Below are positions 24,819 through 35,051 of a stretch of DNA of 64,000 bases, piece after piece. Within the stretch, counting starts at the first letter, position 1; every line of letters starts with the position of its first letter. A program made the translations under genes and the position numbers. The DNA comes from Bdellovibrio bacteriovorus (GTDB lineage: Bacteria; Bdellovibrionota; Bdellovibrionia; Bdellovibrionales; Bdellovibrionaceae). The stretch lies in contig NZ_LUKE01000003.1 of assembly GCF_001592735.1 (NCBI RefSeq), positions 489,565 through 553,564 of the forward strand. Direction: 5' to 3'. Under the pieces are notes generated by a model. The model made no database searches. It saw only the letters and a program-made list of their open reading frames with translations, and was not told where the DNA came from.

Positions 24819-26334
24819 TTCCTTCCACCACACTAATAAGTTCTTTCACCATCGCATGCATTTGCTTAGAACGATTTTCTAAGACATCCGCGGCGGAAGA
24901 CGACTCCACGGCCGCGGCCGCATTACTTTGCGTGATTTTGTCTAATTCGTTAATGGAAAGATTGATCGAATTGACACCTTGAGCCTGTTCATGGCTGGCA
25001 CTTGAGATTTCCGTATTCAAGGCGGTCAATTTTTCAATTTGTTTCACGATATCAGAGAGCATACTGCCGCTGCTTTGAACGACTGTGTGTCCTTTTTCAA
25101 TCTTATCCACACTCTCACCGATAAGATCAGAAATTTCTTTCGCGGAAGTGGCACTTCTTTGCGCAAGGGCACGCACGGCTTCGGCAACCACGGCAAAACC
25201 TTTTCCCTGTTCCCCGGCACGGGCGGCTTCGACCGCGGCGTTCAAGGCCAAAAGATTTGTTTGAAAGGCAATATCATCAATGACGGTGATAATTTCCTCA
25301 ATTTTCTTAGAACTTAAAGCAATTTCATCCATCGACAGGATGAGTTTATCAACTTCCTCTTTGCCATGGCGGGCCTTTTCTTGCGCTTCTTCTGCCAGGC
25401 TTTTTGCCGTGCTCGTGTGATCAGCATTGAGCTTGATCATGCTATTCATTTGTTCCGTTGCTGCCGTGGTCTGCTCGATGGAAGAAGCGGCCTGAGAGCT
25501 CGAAGCACTTAAACTTGCCGACGAGGAGGTGATATCGTGACTCGCCTCGGCCACCTCAACGCCCATATTCTGAAGTTGATCCGCAATACCAGAGAGGGAC
25601 CTCATGGACTTTTTTAAGAGCATAAAGGCCAGTCCCATCGCACAGACTGAAAGACCCAAGGCCCAAGCAAGAATATTTATCGTCGCGGCGGTGGCGGCCG
25701 CCTTAATTTCCGCCTTGCTGGTCGTCAGCGCGAACACTCCATGCAATCTCCCTTCTTTCCAATTTTCCATCGGAAAACCTAAGATGTCCTTGCCATTTTT
25801 CCACGGTGATTGACTGGGTTCGCCGTGACATTTTAAACAGCCTTGGGATTCTGAAAGTCGCACGGGACGGTAGACGATGATATTTTCATCTGTGGATTCT
25901 GAAAACTGTTTAAGATCCACATCAGCGTCAAATTTTTTTAAAATTTCTTCTTCTTTTGCGGTGGCTCGATTGTCCGGGTTACGGGGTTCGCTAGAAAACA
26001 CGCGGAATGCATACCCTTCTTTATCAGCTCCCTCGGCTCCCACTTTCATCGCCGCAAAGATTGGAACCTGTTTTAAAATCTCAAGCTTCGCTTCTTTAGG
26101 AAGATTTCCGTCAGGATGTAGAGTGACGGCTTTATTAATACTGTCACCAAGCCCGCCTTGAGAGGCAATGTAAGAGCGTACGGACTCTAGGCGAGATAAA
26201 ATCGCTTCCGACTTCTGGCGCAACTGGATCTCACCTTGAGAATGAATGCGCGCGATCGAAACCAGGACGGCTGACGTCGTACAGATTAAACAAGCTCCTG
26301 CGATACTCCAAAGAACTTTATTACTTAACTTCAT
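24805..26334 (-). CDS. Methyl-accepting chemotaxis protein with a CxxCH haem-type sensor domain
   Basis: ATG 26334 has GGAG five bases upstream and gives 509 aa. A first membrane segment (about 6-30) and a second (about 210-235) enclose a periplasmic region with CLKCH at about 166-170, a c-type haem attachment motif, in a context like Tll0287/DUF3365 sensor domains. The cytoplasmic part has the conserved chemoreceptor tip ([20 protein letters not shown]). There is no obvious HAMP domain and no C-terminal CheR-docking pentapeptide. It probably senses redox, oxygen or NO through haem (inference) and signals to CheA. Confidence 0.9.
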   Translation of the reverse strand: MKLSNKVLWSIAGACLICTTSAVLVSIARIHSQGEIQLRQKSEAILSRLESVRSYIASQGGLGDSINKAVTLHPDGNLPKEAKLEILKQVPIFAAMKVGAEGADKEGYAFRVFSSEPRNPDNRATAKEEEILKKFDADVDLKQFSESTDENIIVYRPVRLSESQGCLKCHGEPSQSPWKNGKDILGFPMENWKEGRLHGVFALTTSKAEIKAAATAATINILAWALGLSVCAMGLAFMLLKKSMRSLSGIADQLQNMGVEVAEASHDITSSSASLSASSSQAASSIEQTTAATEQMNSMIKLNADHTSTAKSLAEEAQEKARHGKEEVDKLILSMDEIALSSKKIEEIITVIDDIAFQTNLLALNAAVEAARAGEQGKGFAVVAEAVRALAQRSATSAKEISDLIGESVDKIEKGHTVVQSSGSMLSDIVKQIEKLTALNTEISSASHEQAQGVNSINLSINELDKITQSNAAAAVESSSAADVLENRSKQMHAMVKELISVVEGKKAA

Positions 26335-26487
26335 GGTGTCTCCATCATTATATTTAAGACACCAATGTTTCGACGCCAAAGACTCGATTCTTTAAACGGA
26401 TTTTAACTTCTCAAGAGAACTCGAGCATTTTTATAAGTATCTCAACTCCAGGTTGATAGACTTATGAACAGGAACAAGGCTAGTTTG

Positions 26488-26958
26488 TTAAAGCTTTTTA
26501 ATAAAATTGAGGACTTCTTGGGCATTGCCTTCGGCTTTGACTTTGCGAAATTCACCGACAAGCTTTTGGTTTTCGTCGATAACAAAAGCACTGCGCTCAA
26601 TGCCCAGCACTTTTTTGCCGTACATGTTTTTTTCTTTGATCACATCAAAGATTTTACAAACGACTTCATCTTCATCAGACAAAAGATCAAACTTGAATTT
26701 AAATTTATCAATAAACTTATCATGCGACTTTAAGCTGTCGCGAGAGACACCTAAAACCACCGCGTTCTGTTTTTTAAATTGCGAGAGCAATCCATTAAAC
26801 TCATTGCTTTGAATGGTGCATCCCGGAGTATTGTCTTTCGGGTAAAAGTACAAAACCACTTTTTGGCCTTTAAGACTTGAAAGCTCAAAATCTTCTCCAT
26901 TAGAAGATGGAACTTTGAAGTTAGGAACTTTCTTTCCGATTTCCAATTTAGCGGCCAT
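26488..26958 (-). CDS. bcp: Thiol peroxidase Bcp/PrxQ
   Basis: This thioredoxin-fold peroxidase reduces H2O2 and organic peroxides. The peroxidatic Cys lies in YPKDNTPGCTIQSNEF (about residue 46). The Cys five residues later found in E. coli Bcp is missing; a Cys in VVCKIFDV (about residue 85) sits where other PrxQ proteins keep the resolving Cys. ATG 26958 has AAGGAG six bases upstream and gives 156 aa. It overlaps the end of the upstream lipoprotein gene by 11 bases, so the two are probably one operon. Confidence 0.92.
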   Translation of the reverse strand: MAAKLEIGKKVPNFKVPSSNGEDFELSSLKGQKVVLYFYPKDNTPGCTIQSNEFNGLLSQFKKQNAVVLGVSRDSLKSHDKFIDKFKFKFDLLSDEDEVVCKIFDVIKEKNMYGKKVLGIERSAFVIDENQKLVGEFRKVKAEGNAQEVLNFIKKL

Positions 26959-28114
26959 GATGTTCTCCTTGAGGCTCTTGCGGCTGTGTTCCTTCCTGAT
27001 ACTGCTGTTGTTGCTGCTCTTGCAACTGCTGACGCTCATGCTCTAACACCTGGCCGTCATAATCTTCCGACGGCGGCACTCCTTCTTGATACGGCGCTGA
27101 TTGTTGCTGTTGTTGTTGCATTAACACGTCAGGATCCACGGGAACCGGGACCACAGGCGAAGGACCACTTTTTCGCGGAGCCAGCTCTCCTTGGGGGGCT
27201 TTCGGGATCGGAATTTTAGAGATCCCTTCGTCCGGCGGAATTTCTTCGGGACGCAATACCATCGGAGGCGCACCTTGCGCGCGAGGGGGCGGTGCTTGCG
27301 GAGATTTTGCCGCCGTGGGCTTTACCGAAGGCTCCGGAACAGGTTCCGGCGGATACAGCTCAGTTTCTTTAACAACAATTTTTCCTTCCATCGGAACATC
27401 GGCTTCAATTTTGCGCGTGTCACTTAAGTTTTCATAAACTTTGCCACGCAATTTGATCAGGTTTTTACCGGTTCGGGTGTAGTCATAGTCATCTAAAAGA
27501 ATCATTTGTTCTTTGGTGCGCTCTTGCGCCCAATCGATACATTTTAGACGTTCCAGCTGTTCGTTTTCATTTCCCGCCATCGTACACTTAATGGAGCGGT
27601 TTAAGACTGTCGCGCCAAGCCCCAAAATTTCTTCGAGATTTTCAGGATAAAAAGTCACTTGAACTTCTAATTTAGAGGGCGAATAAAATTCGGCGATTTT
27701 TTTTGCTTCCGTTTTCTCACTGCACTTTTCAAAGACTTCACTTTTTTGCGGGAATCCCGACGGACCTAAGATGTCGCGCTTAAAAATATAGCGATCGCAG
27801 CGAAAGGCTGATTTGTTAGCCAGCTTGGTATTTTCTGAGGACAAGATGGCCCTCAGGACCTTTCCGAAAGGGGACTTTTGCACCGAGCGTCGCTCATTGG
27901 TCAAAACCCACCACGCTTCGCGATGAATGGCGTCAGCCTGCTCAAAATACTTCACAAAGATTTCTAAAGTTCGATCTTTTTTAGGCGTGGCTTCAGGGGG
28001 AGATGTCGCCCCCGAGGTTTGCACTGCGGGCGCTGGACTTTTCTCTGTACGCCAAAAGCATGAAGTCATGCTACCCGCGAAACCCAAAATAAGAGCGAAA
28101 TAAAGGCGATTCAT
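26948..28114 (-). CDS. Pro/Gln-rich lipoprotein of unknown function
   Basis: The signal peptide MNRLYFALILGFAGSMTSC has lipobox MTSC, so the mature protein should be anchored at Cys19. Residues 45-250 look globular with several Cys. Residues 255-388 are low complexity: Pro-rich runs (PPEPVPEPS, APPPRAQGAPP) then two Gln-rich blocks, which suggest a flexible envelope-spanning or binding segment. The start is chosen from the signal peptide; AAAGG is very close to the ATG. Its end overlaps bcp. I recognise no family. Confidence 0.7.
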   Translation of the reverse strand: MNRLYFALILGFAGSMTSCFWRTEKSPAPAVQTSGATSPPEATPKKDRTLEIFVKYFEQADAIHREAWWVLTNERRSVQKSPFGKVLRAILSSENTKLANKSAFRCDRYIFKRDILGPSGFPQKSEVFEKCSEKTEAKKIAEFYSPSKLEVQVTFYPENLEEILGLGATVLNRSIKCTMAGNENEQLERLKCIDWAQERTKEQMILLDDYDYTRTGKNLIKLRGKVYENLSDTRKIEADVPMEGKIVVKETELYPPEPVPEPSVKPTAAKSPQAPPPRAQGAPPMVLRPEEIPPDEGISKIPIPKAPQGELAPRKSGPSPVVPVPVDPDVLMQQQQQQSAPYQEGVPPSEDYDGQVLEHERQQLQEQQQQQYQEGTQPQEPQGEHHGR

Positions 28115-28226
28115 ACCTTTAAGTCTTGCAAAAAGACTCAGTGAAAACAAGATTTTACTTGGCCGTTCTGGAATATGTACTCTAAACTTTAGCCAAGCAA
28201 AATTTTAATAGCACCTGGAGGATATT

Positions 28227-29891
28227 GTGGAGAAGATCTGGCTCAAGAATTACCCTAAAGGCGTGGCCGCCGAAGTGAATGTTTCAAAATATTCTTCGCT
28301 TTACGATCTCTATGAAGAATCAGTGAATCGCTTTAAAACTAAAAAGGCGTTCACAAACATGGGTGTCAGCCTCACCTATTCCGAACTGAACCGCCAAGTC
28401 GAAATCTTTGCTTCCTTTTTGCAAAACGAATTAAAACTTAAAAAAGGCGATCGCATCGCCATCCAAATGCCCAACGTCTTGCAATTCCCGATCATCGCCT
28501 TTGCGGCCATGCGCAGTGGGCTCACGATTGTTAACACCAATCCTTTGTACACCGCTAAAGAGATGCAACATCAGTTTAAAGATTCCGGTGCTAAGGCCAT
28601 TGTGATCTTAGCCAACTATGCTCATCTGCTCCAACAAATCATCAAAGACACCGACATTGAAAGTGTGGTGATCACCGAAATCGGCGATCTTTTCCCAACG
28701 CCAAAAAGACTTTTAGTTAATACCGTTGTAAAATACGTTAAAAAAATGGTTCCGGCTTACGATATGCCGCAGGCCTACACCTTCCGCCAAGCTTTGCAAA
28801 TCGGTGCCATGAAACCTTCACAAAAAATTGCAACCAAGGCCGATGATATCGCCTTCTTGCAATACACCGGCGGAACAACAGGAGTGGCAAAAGGCGCCAT
28901 GCTTTTAAATAGCAACGTGCTGGCCAACGTTTTGCAAATTTGCGAATGGATGAAACCAAAATTGCGTGAGGGCGAAGAAGTCGCGATCGCCGCACTTCCG
29001 CTTTACCATATTTTTGCTTTAACCTTAAACTGCTTGGGCCTCGTTCACTATGGAGCAGAAAACGTTCTTATTACAAATCCCCGTGATATCCCGGGCTTTA
29101 TCAAAGAACTTAAAAAAACGCCGTTTACGATTATGGCTGGCGTGAACACTTTGTTTAACGCCCTGATGAACAACCCGGAATTTGTAAAGATCGAATTTAG
29201 CCGCGTGAAAGTCAGCGTCGCCGGTGCGATGACATTGCAAAAATCAGTGGCCGAAAAATGGATGTCTTTAACAAAATCTGTTTTAGTTGAAGGCTATGGA
29301 TTGACCGAAGCCTCCCCGGTTGTCTGCTGCAACCCGATTGATGGCACCGATCAGGTGGGTTACATCGGCCTGCCGCTGCCGAGCACCGACATCATTCTTT
29401 TAGATGACAACGACAAAGAAGTTGCGCTGGGTGAACCCGGCGAACTTTGTTGCAAAGGCCCGCAAGTGATGGCGGGTTACTGGCAACGTCCGGATGAAAC
29501 CGAAAAAGTTCTTAAAGAGGGTTGGTTAAGAACCGGCGACATAGCGACGGTTGAAGCCAATGGTTTTTTTAAGATCGTCGATCGCAAAAAAGACATGATC
29601 TTGGTTTCTGGCTTTAACGTTTATCCCAATGAAGTTGAAGAAGCGGTTTCTTCTCACCCCGGCGTTTTAGAAGTCGCGGCCATCGGTGTTCCAGATGAAC
29701 ACTCTGGCGAGATCGTTAAAGCCGTGGTCGTAAAAAAAGATCCAAACTTAACAGCGGAAGATGTGATCGCGCATGCGCGTAAAACTTTAACGAACTATAA
29801 AGTGCCGCGATTGGTTGAATTCCGCACCGAGCTTCCAAAAACCAATGTCGGAAAAATCTTGCGTCGTGCTTTAAGAGACGCTCCTAAATAG
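28227..29891 (+). CDS. fadD: Long-chain fatty-acid-CoA ligase
   Basis: This enzyme activates fatty acids to acyl-CoA through an acyl-AMP. AMP-binding motifs are QYTGGTTGVAKGAM (about residue 213), VEGYGLTEASPVV and GWLRTGDIATVE, with the late Lys in TNVGKILRR. The 554 aa length fits FadD. The GTG start at 28227 has GGAGG five bases before it. A strong terminator follows, so it is a single-gene unit, separate from fadIJ but presumably feeding it. Confidence 0.93.
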   Translation: MEKIWLKNYPKGVAAEVNVSKYSSLYDLYEESVNRFKTKKAFTNMGVSLTYSELNRQVEIFASFLQNELKLKKGDRIAIQMPNVLQFPIIAFAAMRSGLTIVNTNPLYTAKEMQHQFKDSGAKAIVILANYAHLLQQIIKDTDIESVVITEIGDLFPTPKRLLVNTVVKYVKKMVPAYDMPQAYTFRQALQIGAMKPSQKIATKADDIAFLQYTGGTTGVAKGAMLLNSNVLANVLQICEWMKPKLREGEEVAIAALPLYHIFALTLNCLGLVHYGAENVLITNPRDIPGFIKELKKTPFTIMAGVNTLFNALMNNPEFVKIEFSRVKVSVAGAMTLQKSVAEKWMSLTKSVLVEGYGLTEASPVVCCNPIDGTDQVGYIGLPLPSTDIILLDDNDKEVALGEPGELCCKGPQVMAGYWQRPDETEKVLKEGWLRTGDIATVEANGFFKIVDRKKDMILVSGFNVYPNEVEEAVSSHPGVLEVAAIGVPDEHSGEIVKAVVVKKDPNLTAEDVIAHARKTLTNYKVPRLVEFRTELPKTNVGKILRRALRDAPK

Positions 29892-29902
29892 GGCTCAAAA
29901 AA

Positions 29903-29933
29903 AAAAAAGCCTTCCCACCAGGAAGGCTTTTTT
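29903..29933. terminator. Bidirectional terminator after fadD
   Basis: GCCTTCC and GGAAGGC flank a five-base loop, with an A-run before and a T-run after. Confidence 0.9.
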
Positions 29934-29960
29934 AATTCTCGATACTTTACAGAAATTCGA

Positions 29961-30455
29961 TTAGGAGTGTTTATGGCAAAGACACGCACGACGATTTAAA
30001 ATGTGCGCCGCAATCAAACAGATACTTCCTAAGATAGTGACCACATCAAGTTCTTGAATTTCAACCATCTCATGCGGAAGCACACTGGCTAGCCCGACCA
30101 AAATTAAACCGACAACACCTAACGAAAAAACCGGCACCTGGCGATGATGTTTATATCCAGACCAAAACGCTATCAAACCAACAGGAACCACAAAAAGAGC
30201 CATTGCCAGATGCACCCATTCTTGATGAAAAAATCCACCTAATACTGGAAGAGCTAACACCAACAAGGGTGTCGCCAAACAATGAATGGCACACATCGAG
30301 GACAACCACAAACCCCAGCGATCCCACTGCTCTGTTTGCGCCTCAAACTGCGCATGTTCGGCGTGATTCACATCACAACACGCCTCTGCGGCGATAGCAG
30401 GGTTTAAAGACGAAATTTTAGGGGAATCCACCAAAGAAATCTGCACTTTGTCCAT
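29961..30455 (-). CDS. MerC-domain integral membrane protein
   Basis: Four hydrophobic segments follow a cytoplasmic N-terminus, and the first carries SSMCAIHCLATPLLVLALPV, the CxxxC pair in a MerC-like setting. Further metal-type residues lie at both ends (EACCDVNHAEHAQ near the N-terminus, CLCHKHS at the C-terminus). MerC proteins carry mercuric ion; chromosomal relatives probably handle zinc or another metal. ATG 30455 has AGAGGAG ten bases upstream. No mer genes or adjacent regulator are seen. Confidence 0.8.
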   Translation of the reverse strand: MDKVQISLVDSPKISSLNPAIAAEACCDVNHAEHAQFEAQTEQWDRWGLWLSSMCAIHCLATPLLVLALPVLGGFFHQEWVHLAMALFVVPVGLIAFWSGYKHHRQVPVFSLGVVGLILVGLASVLPHEMVEIQELDVVTILGSICLIAAHILNRRACLCHKHS

Positions 30456-30543
30456 GTTCTTGTTCTCCTCTAAATGCAAGTAACTGTCAACAAGCCTTTA
30501 GCCAGACTTGCCTTTCCTGGTAGAAAGTTCCATAAATAGCAGC

Positions 30544-31953
30544 ATGTCAGACACGCCTTGGCCCCCTATTTATGAGCTTGGAAATGATTTCTTTGATGAG
30601 GTCGAGCCCGCACGCTTTTCCCACCCTCAACTTCGCTATCGCAATCAAGCGGCCGCAGAGTCCATCGGCCTGGGACATCTTTCCACCGAAGCCTGGCAAG
30701 AGCACTTTAGCGCGTTTGAGCCATTGCCGGGGAATATCAAGAAACCTTTAGCACTTCGTTATCATGGGCACCAGTTTCAAGTTTACAATCCTGATCTGGG
30801 TGACGGCCGTGGATTTTTATTCGCACAAATTAAGACCCCTCATAGACTTTTTGATTTAGGCACCAAAGGCAGCGGCCAAACGCCGTACTCGCGCCGCGGC
30901 GATGGGCGCCTGACCCTGAAAGGCGCTTTCCGGGAAATCTTGGCGACAGAAATTTTAGAATCTTACGGGGTCAATACCAGCCGCACATTTTCGGTTTTTG
31001 AAACCGGTGAATCATTAGAACGTCACGATGAACCTTCACCCACTCGCGCTGGAGTTCTAGTTCGCCTGAATCACAGTCATATTCGTTATGGCACATTTCA
31101 ACGACTGGCGTTTTTGCAACAAAAAGAAAATATTGAAAAGTTATTAGACTACGTCGTTCGTCACTATTATCCCGAGCTCAAGCCTTTCACCGGGACTGAG
31201 CTTGCCGAGAAATTTTTAAAAGCCGTGTGTCTGTGCGCGACCGAAACTTTAGCGCAATGGATGATGGCCGGATTTGTTCACGGAGTTTTAAATACCGACA
31301 ATATGAACATCACCGGCGAAAGTTTTGATTACGGCCCTTATCGCTTTTTACCGCACTATGATCCGAACTTCACTGCCGCATATTTTGATCACAGCGGTTT
31401 GTATGCCTTTGGTCGTCAGCCGACGACCGTGTATTGGAATCTGCATCAGCTAGCGGGCGCACTTAAATTCGCCTTTCCAGAATTAAGTATCGAAGCGGGC
31501 TTAGAAGAATTCCCGGACAACTTTAATTTTCAGATTCAGCAAGGTTTACTAAGACGTCTGAATCTAAAAAATCCTTTGTCCGAGCCCCAAGAAGCTAGCG
31601 ACTTAAATTCCCAATTATTAACAGCTTTATTTAGCTTTATGGACAAAGAAAAAACTCATTTTGAGCAGACTTTCTTTGATTTGCATTCCGGAATCACCCC
31701 CGCACGCTTAGAAAAATCCCCACAAAAAGAAGTCTATAAAAAAGAATCTTTCAAAGAACTGCAGGAAGTTTTAAGCAAATTTTCGGTCGACTCTAAAGAA
31801 AAACAAGAGCATCCCTATTTTAAGAACACCCATGCTTGTTCATTGCTGATTGATGAAATTGAAGCCATCTGGAAAGACATCGCCGAACGCGATGACTGGG
31901 CGTGGTTTGAACGGAAGCTGCAAGAAATTCGCAGCTTCCGCGGTGTTTATTAG
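30544..31953 (+). CDS. selO: SelO/YdiU family protein adenylyltransferase
   Basis: This pseudokinase-fold enzyme transfers AMP to proteins. It shows RYHGHQFQVYNPDLGDGR, GTKGSGQTPYSRRGDGRLT, and HGVLNTDNMNITGE followed by DYGPYRFLPHYDP, which hold the metal-binding Asn and Asp. At 469 aa the length is typical of bacterial YdiU. No C-terminal selenocysteine motif is present. The ATG at 30544 is chosen from the usual N-terminus; the ribosome site is weak. Confidence 0.92.
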   Translation: MSDTPWPPIYELGNDFFDEVEPARFSHPQLRYRNQAAAESIGLGHLSTEAWQEHFSAFEPLPGNIKKPLALRYHGHQFQVYNPDLGDGRGFLFAQIKTPHRLFDLGTKGSGQTPYSRRGDGRLTLKGAFREILATEILESYGVNTSRTFSVFETGESLERHDEPSPTRAGVLVRLNHSHIRYGTFQRLAFLQQKENIEKLLDYVVRHYYPELKPFTGTELAEKFLKAVCLCATETLAQWMMAGFVHGVLNTDNMNITGESFDYGPYRFLPHYDPNFTAAYFDHSGLYAFGRQPTTVYWNLHQLAGALKFAFPELSIEAGLEEFPDNFNFQIQQGLLRRLNLKNPLSEPQEASDLNSQLLTALFSFMDKEKTHFEQTFFDLHSGITPARLEKSPQKEVYKKESFKELQEVLSKFSVDSKEKQEHPYFKNTHACSLLIDEIEAIWKDIAERDDWAWFERKLQEIRSFRGVY

Positions 31954-34900
31954 GCTTGATAGCCCGTGATTCGGGCTAACTTTTTACGGAACCAGAACTT
32001 AAAGTCTTCGATAAATCCAAACGCCGCCGGCACGATTAAAAGTGTCAGCAAGGTCGAGCTGATCAAACCACCGATGATCGCAATACCCATCGAAGTCCGC
32101 ATCGCCGAAGCTTCATTCAGACCAATCGCAATCGGAATCATCCCGGCAATCAATGCCAGGGACGTCATCAAGATCGGTCTTAAACGCGTGCGACCGGCCT
32201 TGACCAAAGCCTCATTGCGGGACATGCCATCATGGATGAGCTGATTGGTGTAATCGACTAACAAGATGGAGTTCTTCGCCACAACCCCCAATAACAACAC
32301 AATCCCGATCAAAGAAAAGATATCAATCGTTTTACCAAATACGAGCAACCCCAAGAAAGCCCCGGTCATTGCCAACGGTAATGCCAGCAAGATAGAAAAC
32401 GGCGTGATAAAGCTTTCATACAAGCTTGCTAAAACCAGATAGATGAACGTCACCCCTAAGAAAATCGCTAGCAACATATTTGCGATCAACTCTTTAAAGT
32501 CATCAGCCTGACCTTGAAATGCATAAGTCACGCCCGGGGGCGGTGGCAGTTCATTTTTTATGACCTTTTCAATATCGGCAGAGATATTTCCTAAAGCTCC
32601 CCCCTTACCAATATTCCCCGAGATTCGAATATAACGTCCTTTATTTTGACGATTGATTTGCGAATATCCGAAAGCCTCTTCCCCCTTTGCCACACGAGAA
32701 AGCGGAATCATATTGTAATTCGAATTCGGTACAAGGGTCGTATTAAATTGTTCGCGCAAATCACGATACTGCTCATCAAAACGCACCCGGATTTTATAGT
32801 CGATGCCATTTTCACGGAAAATCGCCTCTTCATTTCCTTCGGTGCGATTGCGCAGCTCTGCTCCCGCCGTCACGGTTGAAACCCCTAAGGATTCTGACTT
32901 CAGGCGATCAAAGGCGACATGAAATTCCGGCTTCCCCGAGCGAAAATTCGTATCCACATCCACTAAGCCCGGAATTTTCTTAAAGCGCTCTACCAGTTTC
33001 ACCGCGTACTCGTTGAGCTCATCCAGGTTTTCACCTTGAATATTAACATTGAGGGGTTTCTCGCCGGAGTTCACGGCATCGATATCCCCTAAGGAAACAA
33101 TCGCGCCGCCTTCAAATTCCTTTAATTTTTCACGTGTGTCCTCTTTAAAGTCTGTCGTCGACATCGAACGTTTTTTTCGCTCCACCAAACGGATAAACAA
33201 AGAAGCCTTGTTGGATTCGTTATTCGCATTACCGATATTTGTTAAAACCATATCGACAGCCGCGTCTTTGGTAAATAAAGCCTCAACGCGTTCGGTGAAT
33301 TTACTTGTTGCGACTAAAGAGGATCCCACCGGCAACTCAATATTGACCGCAAACTCCCCGTTATCCGGCGAAGGCAAGAAAGTTTTCGGGATAAAAAAGA
33401 TCGTTCCGATAGAGCCAATAAATATCAACGTCCCTAAAAGTAAGATCTTTTTAGGATTGATGATCGTATAACCCAAAGCTTTTTCGTAAAGATTCTCTAG
33501 CCGTGTTTGAAAACGATCAAACCCCGCAAGCATTCTGCCAATAAGGCCTTTTCCTTTTTCATGCTCGTTGGGATGGGCCATATAAGCAGAAAGCATCGGC
33601 GCGACGGTGAAGGCGTCAAATAAAGAAATCAGCATGGTAAAGACGACGGTCAAACCAAACTGTTTAAAGAACTGCCCGACGATCCCTTGTAAGAATGAAA
33701 TCGGACCGAAGACGGCGATCACCACCAAGGTGGTCGCGATAACGGCCATCGCCACTTCCTTAGTTCCATCTAAGGCCGCATCTTTTGGTTTTTTACCCAT
33801 CTCCATATGACGGAAAATATTTTCCCGCACAACAATGGCATCGTCGATCAAAAGCCCCACAGCCAGGGACAAGGCAAGCAAGGTCATTAAGTTGATCGAA
33901 AAACCCAGCGCGTACATTAAGACAAACCCACCTAAAAGAGAGTTTGGAAGCGCCATCGCCGTGATGAATGTCGAACGTGCCGATCCTAAAAAGAAAAAGA
34001 CCACGATCACGCAAAGAATAATACCAATTAAAATAGACTCTTGAACGTCATACACGTTCATACGGATGGGATGCGAAGTATCCCGCACCAGCGTCACTTC
34101 TCCGCCTAATTTCTTTTCTGTAAGCACTTTATTGACTTTATCGATATTGGCGCGAACGCTGTCGGCCACCGACACGGTATTTGATCCCCGCTGCTTATAG
34201 ACGTTCATTAAGATCGCGTCTTTGCCTTTGATACGCCCCATGGTTTTTTGATCTTCAAGGCTGCGCACCACACGCCCGATATCTTGGACACGCACCGCGC
34301 GGTCTGATCCCACAAAGTTCACGTTGGCTTCGGCGATTTGTTTTAAGGACTCAAACTCTCCGTTTGTGCGCAAGCTGACTTCGTTTTTATCGTTTTCAAT
34401 TTTCCCGATCGGCACGTCTTTCGAAGTTTCTAAAATCCGTTGCGAAACTTGCAGCATCGGGATCTTGCGATCTTCTAATTTTTTCTTATCAATAAGAACG
34501 TGAATTTCTTGCTTACGTCCGCCGTAAATCTCCACTTGGCCGACGTCTTTGAGACGCTCAAACATCGGCTTGATGGTTTCATTGGCCAAGTCATAAGCTT
34601 TTCCGGGATCAAGCTCCGTCGTGATCGCTAACGTCACAATCGGCTGATCGGCGGGGTCAAAGCGACGAATCACCGGTTCATAAATATCCGCCGGCAAGTC
34701 GCGGCGAATATTGCCGATACGGTTGCGGACCTCTTGTTCAACTTCTTTGATGTCGGTTCCTAATTGAAACTCAATGATAATAACCGCGACACTGTCTAAG
34801 TTGTTCGACGTTAATGTCTTTAATCCAGAGATACTTCCCACTTCGTCTTCAATCAGTTTTGAAACCTGTTTTTCAAGATCTAGTGGCGAAGCGCCGGGAT

Positions 34901-35051
34901 AGGTCACCTGAACAAACAACACCGGAAAGGTCACATCCGGAAACATATCCACCGGCATTTTCTTTAAAGAAAACACCCCCAAAATTAGCATCAAGATGAC
35001 GATACAAGAAATAAAGATCGGTCGGCGAATCGACAGACTTGGTAAGTTCAT
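31950..35051 (-). CDS. RND efflux permease (HAE1/AcrB type)
   Basis: This is a 1033 aa inner-membrane proton-driven pump with twelve transmembrane segments and two large periplasmic loops. SIRRPIFISCIVILMLILGV opens the protein. GLLIDDAIVVRENIFRH carries the adjacent Asp pair of the proton relay in TM4, and the second half repeats the pattern (GIVLLLGVVAKNSILLVDYTN). The start codon overlaps the TolC-like gene's stop (TAATG), so the two are coupled. No periplasmic adaptor gene is next to them. The substrate cannot be predicted. Confidence 0.94.
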   Translation of the reverse strand: MNLPSLSIRRPIFISCIVILMLILGVFSLKKMPVDMFPDVTFPVLFVQVTYPGASPLDLEKQVSKLIEDEVGSISGLKTLTSNNLDSVAVIIIEFQLGTDIKEVEQEVRNRIGNIRRDLPADIYEPVIRRFDPADQPIVTLAITTELDPGKAYDLANETIKPMFERLKDVGQVEIYGGRKQEIHVLIDKKKLEDRKIPMLQVSQRILETSKDVPIGKIENDKNEVSLRTNGEFESLKQIAEANVNFVGSDRAVRVQDIGRVVRSLEDQKTMGRIKGKDAILMNVYKQRGSNTVSVADSVRANIDKVNKVLTEKKLGGEVTLVRDTSHPIRMNVYDVQESILIGIILCVIVVFFFLGSARSTFITAMALPNSLLGGFVLMYALGFSINLMTLLALSLAVGLLIDDAIVVRENIFRHMEMGKKPKDAALDGTKEVAMAVIATTLVVIAVFGPISFLQGIVGQFFKQFGLTVVFTMLISLFDAFTVAPMLSAYMAHPNEHEKGKGLIGRMLAGFDRFQTRLENLYEKALGYTIINPKKILLLGTLIFIGSIGTIFFIPKTFLPSPDNGEFAVNIELPVGSSLVATSKFTERVEALFTKDAAVDMVLTNIGNANNESNKASLFIRLVERKKRSMSTTDFKEDTREKLKEFEGGAIVSLGDIDAVNSGEKPLNVNIQGENLDELNEYAVKLVERFKKIPGLVDVDTNFRSGKPEFHVAFDRLKSESLGVSTVTAGAELRNRTEGNEEAIFRENGIDYKIRVRFDEQYRDLREQFNTTLVPNSNYNMIPLSRVAKGEEAFGYSQINRQNKGRYIRISGNIGKGGALGNISADIEKVIKNELPPPPGVTYAFQGQADDFKELIANMLLAIFLGVTFIYLVLASLYESFITPFSILLALPLAMTGAFLGLLVFGKTIDIFSLIGIVLLLGVVAKNSILLVDYTNQLIHDGMSRNEALVKAGRTRLRPILMTSLALIAGMIPIAIGLNEASAMRTSMGIAIIGGLISSTLLTLLIVPAAFGFIEDFKFWFRKKLARITGYQA
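31960..31985 (+). terminator. Probable terminator of selO
   Basis: TAGCCCG-TGATT-CGGGCTA followed by ACTTTTT. It lies inside the 3' end of the convergent RND gene. Confidence 0.45.

Noticed and set aside
24849..25530. Frames antisense to the chemoreceptor signalling domain
   Set aside because: They are shadows of the highly conserved receptor tip.
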